This document shows positions 18,531 through 25,809 of a stretch of DNA of 64,000 nucleotides, piece after piece (the first letter of the stretch is position 1; each line of letters opens with the position of its first letter). Made by a program: the position numbers and the translations under genes. The notes under the pieces are model-generated. The model searched no databases, was not told the origin of the DNA, and saw only the letters and a program-made list of their open reading frames with translations. The stretch comes from Bacteroidota bacterium (GTDB lineage: Bacteria > Bacteroidota > Bacteroidia > Cytophagales > Cyclobacteriaceae): assembly GCA_023412765.1 (NCBI GenBank), contig JAEZBX010000036.1, positions 22,151 to 86,150 of the forward strand, in the 5' to 3' direction.

Positions 18531-19171
18531 GTGACTTTGGTAGATCGAATATTAATCATCTGGGCTTCGCCATTAAGCCTACCGTGTACCGGGCAATAGC
18601 ATGATAAGATGGAGTTCATCATTTCGTTACCCTTAGCGATATTGATGGCTTTTTCACGAACAACAGGATCAAGTATATGAATTAACGGTTGGTCTACCGA
18701 CATAAGAAAGGGAAAAGCTTCAAGTAGATGCTCGTCCCAAATATGGTAGTAACGCACCAGGTCATCAGGATAAATTATATGTCGACCAGTTCCTTCCTCC
18801 GGAACAACTTCAAAAGGTTCTTCCAGATTAAGATAGCCGTAGTCGTCTGTTAGTTGATCGCCAGGATAAATGTCGCGGATAGCGATTTCAAATTCGTAGG
18901 CAGTTGTGATGCAATTTGAATTGGAACTATGATTGATGAATCTCGCATTGTCCCAGCAAAGAATATAATTTCCCTCAGGATTTCGGTAAGTATATGTATC
19001 GAGCACCTTTTGGTAAAGGGGATCCATACTTCGAACTTGTTCGCTTGTGAAAATTCTATCCAACTTATCCAGGGCCCAGGTGATGGTGCCCTTAGGTATC
19101 AGTTTCGTTGCAACAACTCCATACCCGATTTGTTCGCTTATGAACTGCAGTTCGGTATGAGGGTGGATCAT
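18518..19171 (-). CDS. SET-domain protein (putative lysine methyltransferase)
   Basis: 217 residues from ATG 19171; a TTG ten codons upstream is less likely. SET-domain motifs: GYGVVATKLIPKGTITW (N-terminal SET strand), RFINHSSNSNC (the NHS cofactor and active-site motif) and GDQLTDDYGY (the catalytic Tyr region). A C-terminal CYCP stretch (SILSCYCPVHGR) may bind zinc as post-SET regions do, though with fewer Cys. SET enzymes transfer methyl from S-adenosylmethionine to lysine on proteins; the bacterial substrate is unknown. It is convergent with the helicase gene with a 13-base overlap. Confidence 0.85.
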   Translation of the reverse strand: MIHPHTELQFISEQIGYGVVATKLIPKGTITWALDKLDRIFTSEQVRSMDPLYQKVLDTYTYRNPEGNYILCWDNARFINHSSNSNCITTAYEFEIAIRDIYPGDQLTDDYGYLNLEEPFEVVPEEGTGRHIIYPDDLVRYYHIWDEHLLEAFPFLMSVDQPLIHILDPVVREKAINIAKGNEMMNSILSCYCPVHGRLNGEAQMINIRSTKVTYPF

Positions 19172-19232
19172 AATGTTGTGCGGTATACAAAATAAAGACA
19201 ACTTTTAAACACATTCAAGAAAGCGGTGAAAT

Positions 19233-19265
19233 AAAAAAAGAAGCCGGACATTTCTGCCCGACTTC
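19233..19265 (-). terminator. Rho-independent terminator after glutamine synthetase
   Basis: On the minus strand GAAGTCGG pairs with CCGGCTTC across a 10-base loop (19240-19247 with 19258-19265), followed by a run of seven T (19233-19239). Confidence 0.85.
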
Positions 19266-19298
19266 AAACTACAACCAGACGCCCTGAAAGAAAAATTC

Positions 19299-20333
19299 TT
19301 ATAGACTGTTCACGCTGGCGTAAGCAGGAACAGTTTTAACGGTCTTTATAATTCTTGCCGCCACCTTATATGGATCAGCTGAAGAATTTGGTCGGCGATC
19401 TTCCAGCCATCCTTTCCAGTCGTTCTCAACGGTAGCGATAGGTATTCTGATGGATGCACCACGATCGGAAACTCCATATGAAAATTTGTCGATTGACTGA
19501 GTTTCGTGTTTACCGGTAAGTCTCAGGTGATTGTCGGCGCCGTATACTTCGATATGATCCTTTACATAAGGAGCAAATGCCTGGCAAACGGTATCGTAGG
19601 TTTTCTTCGATCCGCAAGTGCGTAATAAATCATTGGAAAAATTAGCATGCATACCCGAGCCATTCCAGTCGGTAGCTCCCAGTGGTTTACAATGCCAGTT
19701 AATGGCTATACCATATTTTTCACCAGTTCTTTCCAGAAGGTACCGCGCAACCCACATCTGATCACCCGCTGCCTTTGCACCTTTAGCAAAAATCTGGAAC
19801 TCCCATTGTCCTGTAGCTACTTCAGAATTAATCCCTTCGACATTTATTCCTGCCTCGAGACAAAGATCGAGATGCTCTTCTACGATATGACGTCCAAAAG
19901 CATTCTTCGCACCGACCGAACAATAGTAGGGTCCTTGAGGTGCCGGATATCCGCTGGCAGGGAAGCCAAGGGGCTTGTCAGTCTGCGGATTCCACAGAAA
20001 GTATTCCTGCTCAAATCCAAACCAGAAGTCATTGTCGTCGTCGTCGATCGTTGACCTTCCATTGGAAATGTGCGGTGTACCATCCGCGTTAAGAACTTCG
20101 CTCATCACAAGGTATGCGTTCTTACGTCCTGGATCCGGGAATATAGCAACCGGCTGGAGCAAACAGTCTGAAGAATGGCCAGTAGCCTGTTCGGTAGAAC
20201 TTCCGTCGAATGACCATAGGGGACAGCTATCAAGCTTACCATCGAAATTCTTAACGATTTTTGTTTTGCTGCGAAGGCTCTGGGTCGGCTTGTAACCGTC
20301 GAGCCAGATGTACTCAAGTTTCGTCTTGGACAT
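19299..20333 (-). CDS. glnA: Glutamine synthetase, eukaryotic-type (GSII)
   Basis: 344 residues, the short length of GSII rather than the roughly 470 of bacterial GSI or 730 of GSIII. Signatures: LWSFDGSSTEQATGH (residues 39-53), WFGFEQEYFLWNPQ (metal and glutamate site), NWHCKPLGATDWNGSGMH (ammonium/ATP region) and EDRRPNSSADPYKVAARI near the end. It makes glutamine from glutamate, ammonia and ATP. It is the last gene of the amt-porin-glnA run, 63 bases after the porin, and has a strong terminator. There is no adenylylation-site loop as in GSI, so control is more likely transcriptional. Confidence 0.95.
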   Translation of the reverse strand: MSKTKLEYIWLDGYKPTQSLRSKTKIVKNFDGKLDSCPLWSFDGSSTEQATGHSSDCLLQPVAIFPDPGRKNAYLVMSEVLNADGTPHISNGRSTIDDDDNDFWFGFEQEYFLWNPQTDKPLGFPASGYPAPQGPYYCSVGAKNAFGRHIVEEHLDLCLEAGINVEGINSEVATGQWEFQIFAKGAKAAGDQMWVARYLLERTGEKYGIAINWHCKPLGATDWNGSGMHANFSNDLLRTCGSKKTYDTVCQAFAPYVKDHIEVYGADNHLRLTGKHETQSIDKFSYGVSDRGASIRIPIATVENDWKGWLEDRRPNSSADPYKVAARIIKTVKTVPAYASVNSL

Positions 20334-20396
20334 AGTAGTAGTTGTTTGTTGTAGTATTTATTTGTTGGTTGTTAGTTGTCTGTAGTCTGTTGTCTG
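20334..20396 (-). other. Nearly G-free spacer or leader upstream of glutamine synthetase
   Basis: On the coding strand this 63-base spacer is made almost only of A, C and T, in short CAACAGACTACAGACAAC-like units. It should be unstructured in RNA. No promoter match or Shine-Dalgarno sequence is seen in it. Confidence 0.5.
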
Positions 20397-21560
20397 TTAG
20401 AATTTGTACACAGCCGCAAAAAGCAGCGAGAACATTGAATCTGTAGCATCACCATCTTTATCGAGGAAGGAGTTCTCTGAAGTTTTATCAAGTCTGATTT
20501 CAGGGATCAACATCAGATTGCCAACAGAAATATTTCCTGATGCGGTTAATGCAACTACGCTTCCGTCACCATTGTTATCAAGACCAATTATTCCCAGGTG
20601 ACCTTTTTTCTCTGAAAAATATTCGCCGCGCAATCCCAATGCAAAGGCATCCGACAGGGTGAACTTTGGATAAACAGCGAATCCGTAAAAAGATGTGGCA
20701 TCGCCGTCTGAATCACTTATTGAACCTGGTGCTGTAAACTCTTCGCCTGAAGCAACTGTCTGATAGGAAGTGTTAAAGCCCAGGTAGAATTTGTCCGACA
20801 GGTTATATCCCAACGTGAGGTCGGCTTGAAACAGGCTACCTGCCGATGTAATTAATTCTCCATTGTCATCAAATGGGAAGTCATCTTCGTCAAGCTTTCC
20901 ATCCTGATCACCATAGAGAAGATTCAACCATACTCCACCGGCATCAGAAGTTTTTCCAAGCTGTGCGCCTAACGTATACGTGTTAAGCGGGTTAAACTCC
21001 AGAAGGTCAGTTGGATTCATTACGGCAAGCTTTCCTACAACTCCACCGCCAAAATCAAAATCAGCACGCAAACCAGTGTGTGTAAAGGGTCCGTACGAGA
21101 ATAGATAGGAGGTTGAATAGTTCACGTTAACCGTTGGCGATATTACTTCATAACCTAAGAAGGTATTGAACTGTCCCATGTTAAGGGTGACCGCATCGCT
21201 AAGTTTCAGGTATGCAAACATCTGGTTTATGATCCGTTGACCAGTAAACCCTTCTTCAGCGAAGACCGCGTCTTTTCCTCTCGGTCCGAAAACCAAATCG
21301 GCAACAAAGCCTACCTTTTCGCCATTATATGCGGCGATAAGGTTTGCCATGCCCAGGGAGAAGCCTTTCAGGTTTGCAAATGCAGACGATGGTCCATAAC
21401 CGCCTAGTTCGCTGTTCTCTGAACCGAGTGCAGTTCGTGCATACACGTCAATGGATCCGGACAATGTAAAAGTTCTTGTGCTATCGGCGTCCTGACTGAA
21501 TGCTGCAGTAGACATTAGCAAGGCAACGAAGAGGCAAAGACATATTTTATTGGTTTTCAT
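20397..21560 (-). CDS. Outer-membrane beta-barrel porin, co-oriented with amt and glnA
   Basis: 387 residues. A signal peptide (MKTNKICLCLFVALLMSTAAFSQ) is followed by about 360 residues of alternating polar and aromatic strands ending in MFSLLFAAVYKF, the typical C-terminal aromatic of an outer-membrane barrel. It most resembles the beta-barrel porin-2 (OmpL-like) group often found beside ammonium transporters. It would let small solutes cross the outer membrane. Placement between amt and glnA suggests a role in nitrogen-source entry, which is inference. A structured stretch lies upstream at 21640-21696. Confidence 0.8.
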   Translation of the reverse strand: MKTNKICLCLFVALLMSTAAFSQDADSTRTFTLSGSIDVYARTALGSENSELGGYGPSSAFANLKGFSLGMANLIAAYNGEKVGFVADLVFGPRGKDAVFAEEGFTGQRIINQMFAYLKLSDAVTLNMGQFNTFLGYEVISPTVNVNYSTSYLFSYGPFTHTGLRADFDFGGGVVGKLAVMNPTDLLEFNPLNTYTLGAQLGKTSDAGGVWLNLLYGDQDGKLDEDDFPFDDNGELITSAGSLFQADLTLGYNLSDKFYLGFNTSYQTVASGEEFTAPGSISDSDGDATSFYGFAVYPKFTLSDAFALGLRGEYFSEKKGHLGIIGLDNNGDGSVVALTASGNISVGNLMLIPEIRLDKTSENSFLDKDGDATDSMFSLLFAAVYKF

Positions 21561-21639
21561 ATTTTGTTTAAGGATTTGAGTAAGTGAATGTGCAAGGTTC
21601 TCCGGGCGGGCACGCTGCCCAGAGGCAGATCGGTATGGA

Positions 21640-21696
21640 TCAAGCCTGCTTTTGATTTTGTTCAGGCTTGAGCCAGACCTTTGGTACTAGAGTACC
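21640..21696 (-). promoter_or_regulatory. Structured leader between amt terminator and porin
   Basis: Two perfect inverted repeats: TCAAGCCTG/CAGGCTTGA (21640-21648 and 21663-21671) and GGTACT-AG-AGTACC (21683-21696). Both lie between the amt terminator and the porin start, so they would be in the porin leader RNA or its control region. Confidence 0.5.
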
Positions 21697-21756
21697 TTCT
21701 CTGTAGAATCGATCATTATGTTTAGGTTAATTGTGAGCCTCGGACAAGGATCTTAA

Positions 21757-21778
21757 AAGGGCCCCTTTCGGAGCCCTT
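21757..21778 (-). terminator. Terminator-like hairpin after ammonium transporter
   Basis: On the minus strand AAGGGCTCC pairs with GGGGCCCTT (one G-T wobble) around a GAAA tetraloop, followed by TT. The short T-run suggests partial termination, which would set amt above porin and glnA. Confidence 0.75.
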
Positions 21779-21784
21779 GATTTT

Positions 21785-23137
21785 TTAAACAACCTCTTCT
21801 TTTAATGTGCTGAAGTCAGCAGGAAACAGGTTCTCACCATGTTGGCTGTAGTCTGATCCTACTTTCTTTTCCTCCGCAGAAACACGAAGCGGTGAAATCA
21901 GGTCAGTTACTTTCAAAAGTATCAGGGAGCCGACGAAGCTGAATGCGACTACCATTACCAACGCGATGATATGTATTGAGATTAGTGAAGTGCTGCCATC
22001 GATAAGTAGACCGTTGCCAGTTGTGTTACCACCATTCACAGCTTGTGTTGCCAACAAACCGGTCATGAGCATACCTACTGCTCCACCTACACCGTGGCAG
22101 GGGAATACATCCAGAGTGTCTTCCAAAGAAGTTTTGGTTTTCCAGTGTACAACTATGTTGCTGATGATCGCGGCGAAGGTTCCAATGAACAAGCTAGAAG
22201 GTACTGTTACAAAACCTGCAGCAGGTGTGATGGCAACGAGACCAACAACAGCGCCTATACAAAATCCGATAGCAGAAGGCTTTTTGCCACGAGCGGCGTC
22301 AAACAAGATCCAGGCAAGACCGGCAGCTGCAGATGCAGTATTAGTAGTAGCGAAAGCAGAAGCTGCGAGAGCACCAGCACTTAGGGCGCTTCCAGCGTTA
22401 AATCCAAACCAGCCGAACCACAGTAAACCTGTTCCAAGTAAAACGAATGGCACGTTAGCAGGAGAGATAGGCGCCTTAGCCTCATTCTTATTGCGCAGGT
22501 AGATAGAAGCTGCCAATGCTGCAAAACCAGCTGACATGTGGACTACAGTTCCACCGGCAAAGTCGAGTACGCCCATCTTGAAGAAGAAGCCGTCGGAATG
22601 CCATGTCATGTGCGCCAGCGGTGCATATATTAATAAGGAGAAGAGTACAATGAACAGGATATAGGATTTGAAGCGGATTCTTTCTGCAAAAGTACCTGTA
22701 ATCAAAGCGGGAGTAATGATTGCAAACTTCAATTGGAAGAAGGCGAACAATACTAAAGGAATAGTACCGAACAGCGGTGCATCCAGCACGTTGGCAAACA
22801 TGAAGTAGCTGGCAGGGTTTCCAACGAACCCGAAACCGCCGAGGTCATCGCCGAATGCAAGGCTGAAACCAACAACAATCCACAAAACGCTGATAACTCC
22901 CATTGCCACAAAGCTTTGGAGCATTGTGGTAATAATATTCTTAGTGTCAATCATGCCGCCATAGAAATATGCCAGACCTGGCGTCATGAGTAATACGAGG
23001 GCGGCAGCCGCAAGCATCCAAGCGACATCACCGGAATTCATTCCCTCGGTGTTTAAGGTGGTAGGTATGGCTGGCATAAATACCGCCATAACGCTTACGA
23101 TGAGGAGCAAGATTAATGGTACAAGTGATTTTTTCAT
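21785..23137 (-). CDS. amt: Ammonium transporter, Amt family
   Basis: 450 residues from ATG 23137, which gives a normal N-terminus (MKKSLVPLILLLIVSVMAVF); the frame extends 25 codons upstream but that extension would run through the palindrome. Family motifs: TPGLAYFYGGMIDTKN (periplasmic ammonium site region), DFAGGTVVHMSAGFAALAAS (pore His region) and FPCHGVGGAVGMLMTGLLA (second pore His). About 11 helices plus a cleaved leader are expected. It moves ammonium into the cell. It is first of the amt, porin, glnA series. No PII-type glnB/glnK gene is adjacent, which is unusual for amt. Confidence 0.95.
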   Translation of the reverse strand: MKKSLVPLILLLIVSVMAVFMPAIPTTLNTEGMNSGDVAWMLAAAALVLLMTPGLAYFYGGMIDTKNIITTMLQSFVAMGVISVLWIVVGFSLAFGDDLGGFGFVGNPASYFMFANVLDAPLFGTIPLVLFAFFQLKFAIITPALITGTFAERIRFKSYILFIVLFSLLIYAPLAHMTWHSDGFFFKMGVLDFAGGTVVHMSAGFAALAASIYLRNKNEAKAPISPANVPFVLLGTGLLWFGWFGFNAGSALSAGALAASAFATTNTASAAAGLAWILFDAARGKKPSAIGFCIGAVVGLVAITPAAGFVTVPSSLFIGTFAAIISNIVVHWKTKTSLEDTLDVFPCHGVGGAVGMLMTGLLATQAVNGGNTTGNGLLIDGSTSLISIHIIALVMVVAFSFVGSLILLKVTDLISPLRVSAEEKKVGSDYSQHGENLFPADFSTLKEEVV

Positions 23138-23170
23138 ATGGTTATAGTTTAAGTGGTTGATGGGGTTGTT

Positions 23171-23222
23171 TTTTACCCTGTGTCCGTAATATTTGATCAA
23201 ATATTTCAACAACAGGGTAAAA
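23171..23222 (-). promoter_or_regulatory. 52-bp doubly nested palindrome upstream of amt
   Basis: Outer arms TTTTACCCTGT (23171-23181) and ACAGGGTAAAA (23212-23222) and the inner 18-bp perfect palindrome AATATTTGATCAAATATT (23188-23205) share the same centre at 23196.5, about 59 bases before the amt ATG. It is a strong candidate operator for a symmetric dimer or tetramer. Confidence 0.75.
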
Positions 23223-23265
23223 TTTAATCCACTTTTGAAAAAAAATTCACGAAATCGTGTACGGT

Positions 23266-23330
23266 AGGGTAATTTTTTAACCGAAATCGTTAATAAATTG
23301 CGATAATTCTAAAAATTAGGGTAAAAACCG
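23266..23330 (-). promoter_or_regulatory. Two further AGGGTAA copies in exact 52-bp phase
   Basis: AGGGTAA begins at 23214 (palindrome arm), 23266 and 23318, an exact period of 52, about five helical turns. Copies at 23266 and 23318 are each followed by A/T-rich sequence and then ACCGAA. Confidence 0.7.
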
Positions 23331-23358
23331 AAGTTTCTTTGGAAAACGCGATAAGACA

Positions 23359-23374
23359 AGCAGAAAATTCTGCT
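23359..23374. promoter_or_regulatory. Inverted repeat AGCAGAA-AA-TTCTGCT
   Basis: Perfect 7-bp arms with a two-base centre, 85 bases before the DUF4260 stop codon. It is in the same gap as the amt repeats but of a different sequence. Confidence 0.35.
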
Positions 23375-23459
23375 GAGCAACATCGAAAAAAACTTTTCTG
23401 TCTTACAAAATTGGAAAGGAAGACGAAGGGGAGCGGTCTTATCTGATGGGTTGTAGGTA

Positions 23460-23810
23460 CTATTTACCTATCATTCCCAGGTGAGTATGTTTAAAGCTAT
23501 CCACATATTTCAACCCGTAGCCCAAAGCTCTGTCAAAAGAACTGTGTCCAAATAGTAACAGACCTGCGAACATCACAACGTCTGAGCTGGTGTACCCACC
23601 TATCAGGTAGACTATCACCGCAATTCCTTTGTGGTGAAAAAAATTATATGAATATGCGCCTATACGCGGACCGAACATGTATCCAAGCATGCTGATATCG
23701 GGAGCAAGAAATAGTACGGCATAAATCCACCATGCAAAAGGAAGTTGATTGAACAAATAGACAGCCAGCACAAACTGGAAGATCTCTTCAATGCGGATGA
23801 TATTTTTCAT
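23460..23810 (-). CDS. DUF4260-type small membrane protein
   Basis: 116 residues with about four hydrophobic segments. The stretch FLAPDISMLGYMFGPRIGAY and the end FGHSSFDRALGYGLKY match what I know of the DUF4260 family, which has no assigned function. It follows the asparagine synthetase stop by 12 bases on the same strand, so it is probably co-transcribed. Nothing in it suggests catalysis in asparagine synthesis. Confidence 0.75.
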   Translation of the reverse strand: MKNIIRIEEIFQFVLAVYLFNQLPFAWWIYAVLFLAPDISMLGYMFGPRIGAYSYNFFHHKGIAVIVYLIGGYTSSDVVMFAGLLLFGHSSFDRALGYGLKYVDSFKHTHLGMIGK

Positions 23811-23822
23811 GGGCTTTCAAAC

Positions 23823-25730
23823 CTAGCTTGTCATATATTTTTTGAACCACCACTGAAATACGATAAGTCCCCAGATACGTGCGTGTATATCCTGTGGGTT
23901 GGATGAAAAAAGTTTTCTTTTCAGTTTGTCTATTTCGCTATAGTCAAACACCGCCTGATCCACAATAAATTTTTCGGATAGCAGATCGTCAACGATTAGT
24001 GATTTCATTTCATTCCTGAACCATTTCAACAATGGAACTTCAAAACCTTTCTTTGGCCGATGATATAATTTCTTGGGAAGAAAATCACGAAACGCATCCT
24101 TAACGAGTCTTTTTCTTATTCCATTCTTGATTTTGTAATCGCTGGGAAGAGAGAACACGAAATTCACTAGTTCGTAGTCGAGAAAAGGTATGCGTACCTC
24201 CAGTCCGTTGGCCATACTCATCATGTCTACCTTTGCGAGCATATCGTTAGGAAGGACCAGGTTCATATCCAAATAGAGAATATCGTTAAGATTTTCTTTA
24301 TCCGGAAGATTTTGCAGGATCGCTTTTCTGCGAGGAAAAAAATCTTTCAGCCACATGTTAATACGCAGGTCGGGATGCAACATTAATAGTGTCTCATCTT
24401 TGTTCGCATAGCCCGCCCATTGCCAATACCGATCTTTGGACGACAATTTCATTCCTTCACTAAAGCGTGATAGTTGACGCGCTTTGTTGGCTATCGGACT
24501 ATTTCGCGACTGGGGAAACAACCTCCATAAGGGACTCAATGTCGTCACAATTGATTCTTTCAACCCGCCATGAATAGCTCGGTTAAAAGCGGCGTGTTTG
24601 TTATAACCACCCAGCATTTCATCGGCCCCATCTCCCGATAGTGCAACCGTTGCATGCTTCCTGGTTTCTTTACTCAATATATAAACTGCTATCGCAGACG
24701 AATCGGCGAAAGGTTCATCAAGATAATCCAATATTGAATTAACGTGGGAAAACAAATCGTGGTTAGTGAGAGAAAAAACCGTGTGATCGGTCTTGAAGTG
24801 TTTTGCTACAAGGTTCGCGTATTGGGTTTCGTCAAAAAATTTTTCATCCCTGAAGCCGATGGAGAACGTGCGGAGATCTGGTTTGTGTCGGCTGGCAAGG
24901 CCCGTAACAATAGAGGAATCGATACCACCACTGAGGAATGAGCCAAGTGGAACATCGGAAACCAGTCTGCGTTGTACGGAGGCTTCCAACAATTGTTTTA
25001 TTTTTTCTTTGGCTTGCGAGTAGGGGATGTTGTTTCGTTCTGCCTCTTGCGCATTATACGGTATCTGGTAGTACCGTTGAATATCCATCTTTTGTCGGCT
25101 GACGCGCGCGAAGTGTCCCGGCATTAATTTCTTGACGTTGCTGAGAATTGTATCAGGCGCCGGAATATAATTCAATTGCAGATAAGTGTAGAGAGAACTG
25201 TAATCGAGATTTTTTTCAATTCCATACTGAAGAACGGATTTCATTTCAGATGCGAAAATGAATTTATCGTCATCGAAAAGGTAGAGCAATGGTTTGATGC
25301 CGTACCGATCGCGTGCTAAGAAAAATGTTTGGTCTACTTTATCATATATGCAGAATGAGAAAAAACCGTTGAGTTTATTCAAGCAGTTTTCTTTTTCCTG
25401 GATGAATAATTTGAGCAGAACTTCAGTATCGCCAGTGGAAAAAAAACTAACTCCTTTGGCTTCGAGACTTTTTCTTAGTTCATGGAAGTTGAAGATCTCC
25501 CCGTTAAAAACGATACAATAGCGCTTCGATTCGTCCCACATCGGCTGGTTAGCATGTGACGTCGTATCCAGAATTGACAAACGCCGATGGCCCAGCCCGA
25601 TCCATTCGTCGATGTAGATATCTTGAAAATCCGGGCCTCTTTTTTGTAGCGCCATGGTAGCATTCGTTACCTGGATCTTATTGAATTTGCCAACAAGGTT
25701 AAAGGCGAATATCCCAGTTATGCCACACAT
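23823..25730 (-). CDS. asnB: Asparagine synthetase (glutamine-hydrolysing)
   Basis: 635 residues. It begins MCGITGIF, so Cys2 is the glutaminase nucleophile after Met removal. The class II amidotransferase domain spans about residues 1-210 (RGPDFQDIY, GHRRLSILD, FNGEIFNFHELR). The synthetase domain has the pyrophosphate loop LGSFLSGGIDSSIVTGLA (about residues 262-279) and SGDGADEMLGGY. The reaction makes asparagine from aspartate, glutamine and ATP; related enzymes amidate other carboxylates. It is divergent from a GCS2 ligase gene with 79 bases between starts, which raises the possibility of a role in a modified peptide or metabolite rather than plain asparagine supply. Confidence 0.9.
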   Translation of the reverse strand: MCGITGIFAFNLVGKFNKIQVTNATMALQKRGPDFQDIYIDEWIGLGHRRLSILDTTSHANQPMWDESKRYCIVFNGEIFNFHELRKSLEAKGVSFFSTGDTEVLLKLFIQEKENCLNKLNGFFSFCIYDKVDQTFFLARDRYGIKPLLYLFDDDKFIFASEMKSVLQYGIEKNLDYSSLYTYLQLNYIPAPDTILSNVKKLMPGHFARVSRQKMDIQRYYQIPYNAQEAERNNIPYSQAKEKIKQLLEASVQRRLVSDVPLGSFLSGGIDSSIVTGLASRHKPDLRTFSIGFRDEKFFDETQYANLVAKHFKTDHTVFSLTNHDLFSHVNSILDYLDEPFADSSAIAVYILSKETRKHATVALSGDGADEMLGGYNKHAAFNRAIHGGLKESIVTTLSPLWRLFPQSRNSPIANKARQLSRFSEGMKLSSKDRYWQWAGYANKDETLLMLHPDLRINMWLKDFFPRRKAILQNLPDKENLNDILYLDMNLVLPNDMLAKVDMMSMANGLEVRIPFLDYELVNFVFSLPSDYKIKNGIRKRLVKDAFRDFLPKKLYHRPKKGFEVPLLKWFRNEMKSLIVDDLLSEKFIVDQAVFDYSEIDKLKRKLFSSNPQDIHARIWGLIVFQWWFKKYMTS

Positions 25731-25809
25731 ATAATTGGTGTTATAAAGGGTGGAAGTTAGAAAGTTTGTGACAGGATTGTATATTCAATTCTTCTTAATG
25801 TATTTCTGG

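Noticed and set aside
14511..19171. Defence island around the helicase and SET protein
   Set aside because: No restriction, toxin, retron, CRISPR or mobile-element gene is nearby; housekeeping genes (hemA, glnA) flank it.
23138..23212. Extra 25 residues at the amt N-terminus
   Set aside because: The extension runs through the palindrome and is not family-like; ATG 23137 gives a proper leader.
23138..23459. Sigma-54 promoter upstream of amt
   Set aside because: No TGGCAC-N5-TTGCA match was seen on the minus strand.
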